DNA from: JADLHS01 sp044225555
Lineage (GTDB): Bacteria; Verrucomicrobiota; Verrucomicrobiia; Limisphaerales; JADLHS01
Length of the DNA: 64,000 bases
Assembly (NCBI GenBank): GCA_044225555.1
Contig: JBGAIM010000008.1
Span: 124,001-188,000 of the forward strand
Direction of reading: 5' to 3'
The translations under genes and the position numbers were made by a program. The notes beneath the pieces are model-generated. The model had not been told where the DNA came from. It did no database searches and saw nothing but the letters and a program-made list of their open reading frames with translations. Of the stretch, positions 26,487 to 35,415 are shown piece after piece (the stretch's first letter is position 1; each line of letters begins with the position of its first letter).

Positions 26487-27104
26487 ATGAAATACAGAAT
26501 CGACGATTACACCTATCAGGGCCTTGTTTACCCAATTGATAACCCTTCCCATCAACCAGGGCCGAGCCGATCACTTTGTTATTTGGTTGGGTTGGTTAAC
26601 TCTCAAGATCATAAAATCTCCGAAGTCTTGCCTGCGAAACGGATTATTTCTTGGCTATACAGCTGCGAAGAACAATCTATAAACGCTGAACATCTAAAAG
26701 AAGGTGAGACGTTCTTTGAACGCTATTTCGTGGGTGGCTATTATCCGAAAACGCCTTGCATGATTGTCAACCAATGGTCACCGATAAGCGCAATGTTGGA
26801 ACGTGGGTTTGACCCGGTGATTTTGTGCCGTGAGCCAAAGTTCAGAGCAGTTGCTACCGGACTATGGACGCCGCCCGTATTCTCTCAGATCTTAGAAATT
26901 GAATCAGCCAAAACCGATGAGGAATTATTTTGGGCAATTATCATGAAGGTTTCTCACTTGGCTACGGAACGCAGTATGTGGATTAACATCATTGCGCAGC
27001 CAGGCTGGGATTATGATGCAGCGATTCATTCGTTACCCAACTGGACAGAAGGTGACGTCGAGAATGCCGGTCGCATTTTGTGGAAGCGCACGCCCGCGGG
27101 TTAA
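26487..27104 (+). CDS. Putative immunity protein for the first RHS toxin
   Basis: The 205-aa protein lies 20 bp downstream of the RHS gene with a GGAG-like ribosome site. It has no signal, and motifs CYLVGLVNSQDHKISEVLPA, TPCMIVNQWSPISAMLERGF and MWINIIAQPGWDYDAAIHSL. Its only recognisable relative in the window is the gene at 32453, which follows the second RHS tip. Pairing with two diverged toxin tips is the main argument for immunity function. The gene is visibly more AT-rich than the RHS core. Confidence 0.65.
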   Translation: MKYRIDDYTYQGLVYPIDNPSHQPGPSRSLCYLVGLVNSQDHKISEVLPAKRIISWLYSCEEQSINAEHLKEGETFFERYFVGGYYPKTPCMIVNQWSPISAMLERGFDPVILCREPKFRAVATGLWTPPVFSQILEIESAKTDEELFWAIIMKVSHLATERSMWINIIAQPGWDYDAAIHSLPNWTEGDVENAGRILWKRTPAG

Positions 27105-27110
27105 ATATGC

Positions 27111-27155
27111 GTCAAGTTCGGTCAGCTACACCAACACGGTTGTAACGACGCCAAT
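27111..27155 (+). pseudogene. Short RHS-core remnant after the first immunity gene
   Basis: The bases after the immunity stop (CGTCAAG...GGTCAGCTACACC, then GTAACGACGCCA) closely match an internal piece of the RHS core at about 24350-24395 that encodes VKQVSYSNAVVATPT. It is out of any long frame. It may mark the old junction left when a toxin-immunity cassette was inserted by recombination in the RHS core. Confidence 0.5.
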
Positions 27156-27189
27156 GCTCTGAATATGACTGATTTCTGAACTGCCCGTC

Positions 27190-30100
27190 ATGAAAGCACC
27201 ACACACTCCCCGCGTTGCCCGGAGCAGTTTCTCGCCGCGGAAACACCCCCGCTTTTTTCAAGTCGTTACCTGGATCGTCGTAGGTTCGCAACTCCTGTTG
27301 CCGATTCAAGGAAGCCTCTCCCTCTTGGCGGCCGATGAAATAGCCCCGGTACCAGCAAGCGCGCCGGCTGCAACCAATGTGGTTGCCAATCGCACGGTGC
27401 CTGACGTACAGCGGCCACCTGCCGTACCGGCGTTTTCGGATGAGCCCTCGGATGCGGAGTTTTTCCGCGCGCGCGTTTTCGCCGAGCCGCTGGTGCCTCT
27501 TGGGGGCGCGACTACGGTGGAAGAAAACGAATTGCTCAAGGACGTCTTGCTGGCATTTCTCCGTCGCTCATCTCCTGACGACGTGAGTGCGATCGTGCAA
27601 TTCCTGGAAGCTCAGCCCCGTTCCGCGTGGCGCGGCTCCCTGCTCGTCAACCTGGGTATCGTGTATCGAAAGTCAGGATATTTCACCAAAGCGTTGGCAA
27701 CGTGGGAAGGCGCATGGGCGGCATTGAAGGCGGACACAACGCCTCACGGCAAGGCCCTCGGTGATCGGGCCGTTGGCGAGTTGCTCGAATTGAACGCGCG
27801 GCTGGGCCGGATGGAGCGGCTGGGCCAACTGCTGGCCGAAATCGAGGGCCGTGATGTTCGCGGCCCGGCCACCGAGAAAGTTGCTGGCGCCCGCGAAGGG
27901 CTCTGGCTGATGCAGAACCAGCCCGGACTGGCGTTCCGTTGCGGACCCTATGCCCTGGATTGCATCCGCAAGTCCATCCGAGCGACCGACACTTTCCATG
28001 AAAAGATCAAGCAGTCACAATCAACGACGAACGGCATTCAACTGACGGCGGTTCGCAACCTGGCCAACGAATTAGGAATGGGCTACCGGATGGCGTGGCG
28101 TTCCGCCGGAACGAAAGTGATGCTTCCTGCGGTGGTTCACTGGAAGGCGGGCCATTACGCCGCGCTGGTCCGGGAACAGAACGGTTTGTTTCTGGTCCAG
28201 GACCCGACCTTTGGAGAGGACATCTGGATCAGTCAACGCGCGCTCGATGACGAAGGCAGCGGATATTTTCTGATTCCACAGGGCGATTTGCCGCAAGGCT
28301 GGCGCGCGGTTTCGGAGGACGAAGGTGCAAAAGTCTGGGGCAAGGGCAGCACCTCGGACAACGACCCGGATCAAACCAAGCCTGATAACGACAAGGAGCC
28401 CCGCTGCAATGGGCAGACGCCCATGGCGCAGTACGCCATGCACGCGATGGTGGTGAGCTTGAACATCGTGGATACTCCGGTGGGCTACACCCCACCACGC
28501 GGACCAGCGGTGTACTTCGAAGTGACCTACAACCAACGTGAAGCCAACCAGCCTTCTGTTTTCCCGTATTCGAACCTCGGCAACAAATGGACCTTCAACT
28601 GGCTGGCCTACATCACCGACGACCCGGCCAATCAGCTGGCCCCTGCCAGCTACTATGTCATGGGTGGCGGCACCGAGCGCTACTCAAACTTCAATACCAA
28701 CACCCAGGCTTATGAGGTCCAGAAAGAGAGTCGCACCGTGCTGGTTCGCACTTCGGCCACCAGCTACGAGCGTCGGCTCCCGGGTGGCGGCAAGCAGGTG
28801 TTCGACGTTCCGGACGGCGCCACCGCTTCGCCGCGAAAAATCTTCCTCACCCAGATCGTGGATGCCGCCAACAACACGCTCACGTTCACCTACAACACCA
28901 ACTTCTGTCTGGCGGCGGTGAGCGACGCGATCGGCCAGGTCACCACTTTGGAGTATGGCCTGACCAATGACGTCCGGAAGATTACCAGGGTCACCGATCC
29001 GTTTGGCCGCTATGCCAGTTTCCAATACAACGGCTCCGGTCAGTTGACCAACATCACGGATATTCTCGGGATCACCTCCTCGTTCACCTACGGCTCGGGT
29101 GATTTCATCAACTCGCTCACCACGCCGTATGGGACCAGCACGTTCACCCAGGGTGCTGTGGGTCGGAATCGCTGGTTGGAGGCGGTTGATCCCATCGGGC
29201 AAAAGGAGCGCATGGAGTACTTCGACAACAACGGCAGTTTGGCCAGCACGGAATCGGTGGTGCCGTCGGGCAGCGGTTTCAGTTTTCTCAACAACTACAT
29301 GCAATACCGCAATTCCTTTTATTGGAACAAGCGGGTGATGCAGCTTTATCCGAACGATTTGGCCAAGGCGAAGCGTTTCCACTGGCTGCACAGTTCGCTC
29401 GGCCAGACCTCGGGCATCAAGGAAAGTGTTCTGGAGCCGTTGGAAAGCCGCGTCTGGTTTGCCTACGCCGGCCAGGCCAACACGGCCGTCGAGGGCACCA
29501 ATGGACAACCCTCCATCGTCGCGCGGGTGCTGGATGATGGCACGAGCCAGATTTATCGCTACGAATACAACGCACTGGGCAAACCCACCAAGGTCACCGA
29601 TCCCACGAACCGGGTGACGCGGTTCACTTACGCTGGCAACCTGATTGACCTGCTGGAAGTGCGTCAGCAAATCGGCACCAACGCGGCCAACACCGAACTG
29701 CTCGGTTTGTTCACCTACAACGCCAGTCACCTGCCATTGACCAGCGTGGACGCTTCCGGTCAGACGAATTATTTCGGTTACAACGTCAACGGCCAGTTGA
29801 AGGCGCTGACCAACGCCTTGGGTGAAACCGTCACCATGACTTACAACCCCGACGGTTATCTGACCAACCTCACCGGCTCGCTGCCCGGCTCGACCACGAG
29901 CTTCACCTACGACGGTTACGGGCGCGTGCGGACGGTGACGGATTCGGAAGGGTTCACCGTCACCACGGACTATGACGCGGCGGACCGGCCCACGAAGATC
30001 ACCTTCCCGGACAACACGTACGAGCAGATCGTCTATGACCGGTTGGACCCGGTGTTGAGCCGGGATCGGCGCGGGCATTGGGCCAGTTCCTTGTTCGATT

Positions 30101-30735
30101 CGTTGCGGCGCTTGACCGACACCTTCGATGCTGCCGGCCGGCACACGCACCTGGAATGGTGCGGTTGCGGTGCCCTGGAAAGCATCACCGATCCGCTCCA
30201 GCGCACGACGACGTGGTTGCGGGATTTGCAAGGGCGCGTGACGGCCAAGATTTATCCCGATGCAACCCAGGTCACCAGCGCTTACGAAACCAATACCAGC
30301 CGGCTCAAGTTAGTGACCGACGCCAAGAATCAAACGACGCTTTACCAGTATTTTATTGATAACAACGTCAAGCAGGTCAGTTACAGCAACGCAGTGGTGG
30401 CGACGCCGACGGTGTCATTCACGTATGACACGAATTACAACCGGCTGCTCACGATGACCGATGGGATCGGGACGACGAGCTACGGTTATCTGGCGGTGAC
30501 GAACACGCAGTTGGGCGCGGGCCAGTTGGCGAGCGTGGACGGGCCGCTGGCCAACGACACCATCACTTATACCTACGACTCGTTGGGCCGGGTGAAGTCC
30601 CGGGCCATTGACGGGGTGGCGCAGGCGGTGACGTATGACACATTGGGCCGCGTGACGGTGGTGACCAATGCGCTGGGCAGTTTCACCAATGCTTACGTGG
30701 GAGACCGTGTTCAGCTACTACGGCAGCACGAATGA
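27190..30735 (+). pseudogene. Second RHS toxin gene, 5' part (frameshifted)
   Basis: 1181 codons nearly identical to the first RHS protein: same signal-like helix (FFQVVTWIVVGSQLLLPIQG), C39-like domain (FRCGPYALDC, GHYAAL, QDPTFG) and YD repeats. The frame ends early as NAYVGDRVQLLRQHE because, compared with copy 1, 44 bp are missing after TTCACCAATGCTTACGTG (copy 1 at about 24687-24735). The reading continues in another frame at about 30700. As it stands the protein would be a shell without its toxin tip. Confidence 0.85.
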
Positions 30736-32446
30736 TTTCCGGTTGCAACAAATCCAGCACTCCACGCTCACCTCCAATCTCTCAATTTTTTCCTACACCT
30801 ATGATGCCGATGGACAGATTGCGACGTGGACGCAACAGGCGGACGTGCAGACGCCGACGGTCTGGGTGACGGAGTATGATCCGGTGGATCAATTGCTGGG
30901 CGTGACGGTGCGGAGCAACACGGTGGCGGGGGCGATCCTCAAGCGCTACGTGTATGCGTATGATAAGGCGGGCAATCGGACGAGTGAAATGGTAGGGACG
31001 AGTTCCACCTCGTCCGTCACCTCAGCAAGCCACAACAACCTGAATCAACTCACCAGCACGACGGGTGGAGGACAAACGCGGTTCAAGGGCAGTCTGGATG
31101 AACTGGGCACAGTCACAGTCGCCGGCAGTGCCGCGCCGCTGGACAGCCGGACAACCAATTTCATCGGCTTTGCAACGACGACAACGGGGACGAACAACGT
31201 CCCGGTGATTGCCACCGATTACAGCAGCAACAAGCGGACGAACAATTATCAACTGGTGGTGACGAACAACGGCGTGGCGAAGACGCTGTTGTACGACCTC
31301 AATGGGAACCTGACGAATGCGGTCACAGCCTCGACGACGAACAGCTACGAGTGGGATGCGGAAGATCGGTTGGTGGCGATCAACGCAGGAACGAACCGCA
31401 GTGAGTTCAGTTACGATGGCTTGAACCGTCTGGTTCGCATCCTCGAGAAGACCAACGGCGTGGCGCAAAGCACGAACTGGTTTGTGTGGGCGGGGACCGA
31501 ACGGTGTGAGGAGCGGGACAGCACTGGAGCAACCGTAACAAAAAAGTTCTTCGTTCAGGGCGAGCAGATCGCAGGCGTAAACTATTTCTTCACCAGCGAT
31601 CATCTTGGTTCCGTCAGGGAAATGACAGATGGCACAGGAGCAGTGCGTGCTCGTTACGATTACGATCCCTACGGACGAGTGACGCAGGTAGCGGGCGATC
31701 TAGCCTCGGACTTCCGTTACACCGGGCACTACTATCACGCCAATAGCGGACTCCATCTTGCGCCGTTCCGGGCTTATGATGCCTACTCAGGCCGATGGTT
31801 GTCACGCGATCCAATCCAGGAAGCTGGAGGAGCAAATTTGTATGCTTACGTTGGCAATGACCCCGCAAACGCTGCGGATTCACTGGGTTTGATCGAAGAT
31901 TGGCCCGAAGAGTGGCATCATAATGCTGTTAAAGAATACAGAGAAAAGTTTCGCCTGAGCGGTATCAATATAGATGATAAGAGGTGGGGTACCGTGATGC
32001 CGAGTGGACCACATGATGACCTTCACGCTCTCAAATTCCGCGATGCCATCCACGATCACTTACATCCGAATGGTCGCGATTTTGTCCCCACAAACCCTAA
32101 AAAGTTCGCCAAGTTTCTCAAAAAACTTAAAAAGGACCCTGACTTCGCGAACCTATTTGCACTGGGCCGTCCTGCTCCAGTAGGTTACAAAAAATGGCAA
32201 CAGGGTTATGGGCGAACTGTAAGAGTCGGAGGTGTCTTGGCGTTGTTTGGCTTGGCCATCGGTGTCGCGACTGCAGCCGAAACTGGCCAGAGAATGGTAT
32301 GCCAAATGCACATGTTTAATGATGATGTGCGGAATGCACAGGATGACTGGGCGTTGGTCAACGCACTTGACATGCGCCAGGAAATGAATTCGCGCGGAGC
32401 ATTCGCTGGTGATTTTCTAATGAGAGAAATGTACGGTTGGAAATAA
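30700..32446 (+). pseudogene. Second RHS toxin gene, 3' part with diverged toxin tip
   Basis: This continues the RHS core (TVFSYYGSTNDFRLQQIQHS) through DHLGSVREMTDGTGAVRARY and NDPANAADSLGL into a tip starting EDWPEEWHHNAVKEY, GINIDDKRWGTVMPSGPHDD. The tip aligns with copy 1 throughout but with many substitutions. The frame is open from ATG 30668, but those first codons are not RHS-like. Unless read by frameshift or joined by recombination with copy 1, it has no export region of its own, so it is probably silent. It still keeps a complete tip and a complete immunity-like gene. Confidence 0.8.
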
Positions 32447-32452
32447 GACCAT

Positions 32453-33064
32453 ATGAGCACAGTCAACCCTACTAACTATTGTTTCTCCGCACTGGCAGGT
32501 GCGGATGATCCGCAGAGATTTCCCTCCCTTTGTTATTTGATCGGATTGACTGATTCTCCCAATCATAAAATTTCAGAAATTCTTTCATCAAAGCGGATCT
32601 TGCCATGGCTTTATGACTGTGAAGAGCAGTTCCTGAATGCCGAACATCTAAGGGCCCGACAGCAAAAGTATTTCGGTCGTTTCTTTTCAGGAGAGTATCT
32701 CCCTCAAACACCCTGCATGGTAGTCAACCTTTGGTCGCCTATTGCGGCAATGCTGGAGCGCGGTTTTCAACCAGAAATATTGCAGCGCGACTCGCGACCT
32801 GTCATGGCTATAGCCACCGGAATTTGGAAGCCTCAGCCTGTCAGTTCTGCGGCGACAATTGAATCCGCCCAAACAGTTGAGGATTTGTTTTGGGCAATCA
32901 TGGTTGAGGTAACCCGAAAGGCTTTGGCCAGAAAAATGTGGATTAATATCGTCGCTCAGCCAGGTTGGGACTACAAAGCGGCTGTGAATTCGCTTCAGAA
33001 GTGGAGTAAAGATGAGGTTGAAAAGGCTGATCGTGTTCTTTGGAGGCGTACGCCAGAAGGTTAA
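32453..33064 (+). CDS. Putative immunity protein for the second RHS tip
   Basis: The 203-aa paralogue of the protein at 26487, 6 bp after the RHS stop. Shared motifs: CYLIGLTDSPNHKISEILSS, TPCMVVNLWSPIAAMLERGF and MWINIVAQPGWDYKAAVNSL. N-termini differ (MSTVNPTNYCFSALAGADDP here). The gene is intact although its RHS partner is frameshifted, as expected if immunity is kept against kin that carry a working toxin. Confidence 0.65.
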   Translation: MSTVNPTNYCFSALAGADDPQRFPSLCYLIGLTDSPNHKISEILSSKRILPWLYDCEEQFLNAEHLRARQQKYFGRFFSGEYLPQTPCMVVNLWSPIAAMLERGFQPEILQRDSRPVMAIATGIWKPQPVSSAATIESAQTVEDLFWAIMVEVTRKALARKMWINIVAQPGWDYKAAVNSLQKWSKDEVEKADRVLWRRTPEG

Positions 33065-33422
33065 GTTTTAAGATTCCAAGGCAGATAAGTTGGTGGTGGC
33101 GACGCCGACCAACTGAACGTGCCACGCCAACCATTGCACGCGCGGTGCCAACGAAAAGTGATTTGGCGTCGGGGCAGCTTCTGGGCTACGCACGCTTCTC
33201 AACGAAGCAAAGCTCACCTACTCCAACTCAACATCCAAACAGCTTGCCCGCCTCGTACTGCTGTCCCGGTTAACTCGGGAAGGACCTGGGAGGTTTTTCA
33301 CTCTGTTCCTTCCGGTCTGAACTTCGGTGATGGATGCGACCGCCCCAGCTATGTCGAGCGGGTAAATAAATAAGCCAACCGCACCAACCTGTCATTCCTG
33401 AAATGAAGCCGACCCGACTTGC
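33065..33422. other. Gene-free stretch with a trace of RHS sequence
   Basis: About 360 bp without a supported gene. A 17-bp match to the RHS core (GTGGTGGCGACGCCGAC, 33093-33109) sits about 30 bp after the immunity stop, mirroring the remnant after the first module. The rest shows only short frames. Confidence 0.4.
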
Positions 33423-33614
33423 TTACACCGGAAACTTCACTGCATCCGCCCACTTCATCACATCTTCCACCTTTTCGCGCTGATAAATCTGGTGGATCAA
33501 CTCAGAAGAATGATTCACCAACCGCATCGCCGCCTCGCGGGGCACGCCTGCCCGACGCAACCGGTTCACATACGTCACCCGCAGGCAATGAAAACACCGG
33601 TGCGGCAGCTTCAT
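33423..33614 (-). pseudogene. Tyrosine recombinase, C-terminal remnant
   Basis: 63 codons keep the last catalytic boxes of a phage-type integrase: HCLRVTYVNRLRRAGV (H-x-x-R box) and RLVNHSSELIHQIYQREKV (box with H and the Tyr nucleophile). The rest of the catalytic domain and the whole N-terminal domain are missing. It is clearly different from the intact integrase at 35416 and from IntI, so it is the relic of another element or of an earlier end of this one. Confidence 0.7.
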
Positions 33615-33632
33615 CTTGATGAAGAACTGCTG

Positions 33633-33785
33633 TCAGCGGCGCGACGTCATTTGAAACTGTCTTTCAAAATGACGCTCCAACTGCCGAACCGAAGCTCCGC
33701 AGTTCCGGGCCAAGCGGTTGAGTGAGTAGTCTGCGGCTTCCGCCCGACTTTCCCAGTCCTTGATTCTGATCAAATGACTTCGCAT
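33633..33785 (-). pseudogene. AraC-type helix-turn-helix fragment
   Basis: A 50-codon ORF (MRSHLIRIKDWESRAEAADY, then SLNRLARNCGASVRQLERHF) resembles the first HTH of AraC-family activators and stops shortly after (QMTSRR). The second HTH and any sensor domain are absent, and it runs directly into the integrase remnant, so it is probably truncated. A genuine small HTH protein is possible. Confidence 0.5.
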
Positions 33786-33958
33786 AAATTTTGAAAGACT
33801 CCCTTCTCTCAAAGAATGCTTCGTTTACCCGCGACGGGTTCCGTAACCCCGGTCGCGTCAGTCGCGTCCCAACTGTGCAGTAGTGTTATGCACAATTCAC
33901 ATAACGCAAGCTACATTTTGATTCATACTCGGCCACAAGAGAAATTCCGACACCCGAT

Positions 33959-34228
33959 TTGAAACGAACTCATCAAGCGACAGTTCAGTATAAGAATGTA
34001 ACGGGTTTGCGTATTCGCCAGGCCCGACAAAAGTGCATTCCTCCCATTTCGCAAGACGATTTGTCCGGACGATTGGCCGCCGTCGGCATCAGCCTGGACC
34101 AGACGGCGCTCTCTCGAATCGAAAACCGCGAACGCTACGTGATGGACTACGAACTGGTGGCCATCGCCCGTTGCTTGAGGGTTTCTGTGACCTGGCTGTG
34201 CGGCGAGGCGCGAGCTATAAAAGGTTAA
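33959..34228 (+). CDS. XRE-family transcriptional regulator
   Basis: The 89-aa protein is a Cro/CI-type HTH: VTGLRIRQARQKCIPPISQD, then GISLDQTALSRIENRERYVM and ELVAIARCLRVSVTWLCG. Length fits a single-domain regulator. The frame offers only a TTG start (33959); no in-frame ATG precedes the domain. It probably controls element genes such as the integrase, but no operator was found. Confidence 0.75.
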   Translation: MKRTHQATVQYKNVTGLRIRQARQKCIPPISQDDLSGRLAAVGISLDQTALSRIENRERYVMDYELVAIARCLRVSVTWLCGEARAIKG

Positions 34229-34727
34229 CCTGTTTTCAGGCTTCACTTCACCACAGCCTGGCCTTGTGGACTGCAAGCTGGCACGTCTGGGTCGCGACCA
34301 AACTCATTCCTCAAGGCCAATTCGTCTGCTTTCACCTTCATTGATCTGAATCGCATGCTCAACGTGCATTGCCGCATCTCGCCATTGATGCGCCAACTTT
34401 GTGCCTGACGGGCACAAAGAAATAAACCGACGCGGGTAAATTCCACCTTCAATCCAAACCCCGTCATTTTGTGGTCGTGATACACAAAAGAGCGCCAGTG
34501 ATGGGGCATAGTGCCAGACATGCAGGTGACGAACGAAACGGGCAGGAAGTCGCGCATTATTTTTGTACGCGGGATTGCCGCATGCGACTCGTTCGCCCGG
34601 GGACACTCACGACGCAATAATGATTTTATGAGGCAACGCATACGTGAGTGCCGCGAGTTCAAATGCGGCAAGCGCAAGATCCGAGTGTGGGTCAGAGGCA
34701 AAGCAAAGTCGCCCCGAGGAGGAGAGG
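34229..34727. other. Intergenic stretch, no supported gene
   Basis: About 500 bp between the XRE regulator and the next plus-strand gene. A 152-codon minus-strand frame (34243-34701) spans it, but its first third has a shadow-like His/Arg/Cys-rich composition and no ribosome site was seen. No clear promoter or repeat was identified. Confidence 0.3.
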
Positions 34728-35075
34728 ATGAATCCAGACCTTAAAGAGTTTTTGAATATGGCCGCGCGGCCAGGTCGCGTGACGATGGAGCAGGCCGCGT
34801 GGCTGCTCGGATTCAGCGAGCATGAGATTCCTATTCTGATGGCCAAGGGACTGTTGAAACCGCTGGGCCATCCGGCGCACAACGGCCAGAAGTTTTTTCT
34901 GACCGCCACGCTGGAAGATTTACGGCGGGATGAAAAATGGTTTGGCAAGGCGTCGGAGGCGGTGGTGGAGTACTGGCGCCATAAGAATAGTCGCAAGGGA
35001 CTGGGATCGCCGGATAATCAGCGCGCCTCAAACAACGGCGCGAATGCGCCCGCCTTGGCGACTGCCAAGAATTAA
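34728..35075 (+). CDS. Small conserved-type protein (HTH-like, Verrucomicrobial)
   Basis: Starting at ATG 34728, preceded by a strong Shine-Dalgarno GAGGAGGAGAGG, the product is 115 aa: MNPDLKEFLNMAARPGRVTM, then EQAAWLLGFSEHEIPILMAK, a likely DNA-binding helix pair like MerR or excisionase folds, then KWFGKASEAVVEYWRHKNSR and a disordered end. I associate this type with Verrucomicrobial accessory genes but know no assigned function. The excisionase-like layout and closeness to the integrase make a directionality factor possible. A terminator follows at 35095. Confidence 0.6.
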   Translation: MNPDLKEFLNMAARPGRVTMEQAAWLLGFSEHEIPILMAKGLLKPLGHPAHNGQKFFLTATLEDLRRDEKWFGKASEAVVEYWRHKNSRKGLGSPDNQRASNNGANAPALATAKN

Positions 35076-35094
35076 AAATGGATCGCCCCAAGCA

Positions 35095-35130
35095 CGCGAG
35101 CGGACGGACTGTCCGCTCGCGCCTTTTTTT
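35095..35130 (+). terminator. Rho-independent terminator
   Basis: A perfect 11-bp stem CGCGAGCGGAC / GTCCGCTCGCG with loop GGACT (35095-35121) is followed by CC and seven T residues (35124-35130). It ends transcription of the small gene at 34728 and meets the convergent gene that stops at 35129. Confidence 0.85.
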
Positions 35131-35398
35131 AGGCCGCAAAGGAATCCTCGTCAGAGTCAGCATCCATGTTTGAATCCTCTTGGCTTCCGATGATCGGTGG
35201 TGGCTGTGGTGGCGGTCGCACTGGCGCATGGATCACGATGATGGAAGTATGCGCCTGCTGCGCCGAATCCTTCCGCGGCAAGCCACCACCCAAAATCCAT
35301 ACAATGAGCGGAATCGCGGCGTAAACCAGTCCCATGTACAGGAGGTCACCGTGGTTGCGAATCAGCTCATCAAGGAAACGAAACACCGGATCGAGCAT
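35129..35398 (-). CDS. Small single-TM membrane protein downstream of the integrase
   Basis: From ATG 35398 the product is 89 aa: MLDPVFRFLDELIRNHGDLL, then a membrane helix YMGLVYAAIPLIVWILGGGL followed by RK, a Pro-rich stretch and an acidic tail (DADSDEDSFAA). It lies 17 bp after the integrase stop on the same strand and is probably co-transcribed. Longer upstream frames overlap the integrase and were rejected. Function unknown. Confidence 0.6.
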   Translation of the reverse strand: MLDPVFRFLDELIRNHGDLLYMGLVYAAIPLIVWILGGGLPRKDSAQQAHTSIIVIHAPVRPPPQPPPIIGSQEDSNMDADSDEDSFAA

Positions 35399-35415
35399 CT
35401 GAACCGGATGCGGGT

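Larger units (their letters stand above)
21140..33064 (+). repeat. Tandem duplication of an RHS toxin-immunity module (~6 kb each)
   Basis: Unit 1 (about 21140-27104) and unit 2 (about 27167-33064) are colinear. The two RHS start codons are 6027 bp apart, and even the leader bases before each ATG match (CTGAYTTYTGAACTGC-type sequence). The RHS cores are nearly identical over about 4.7 kb, while the C-terminal toxin tips and the following immunity-like genes are clearly diverged. This is the usual pattern of polymorphic toxins. Confidence 0.85.

Noticed and set aside
28684..30231. 515-codon minus-strand frame inside the second RHS gene
   Set aside because: Mirror of the RHS repeats, also seen as shorter frames in copy 1; composition rich in His, Arg and Val without known motifs.
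34243..34701. 152-codon minus-strand ORF
   Set aside because: The later part looks somewhat protein-like, but the start region is shadow-like and no homology or ribosome site supports it.
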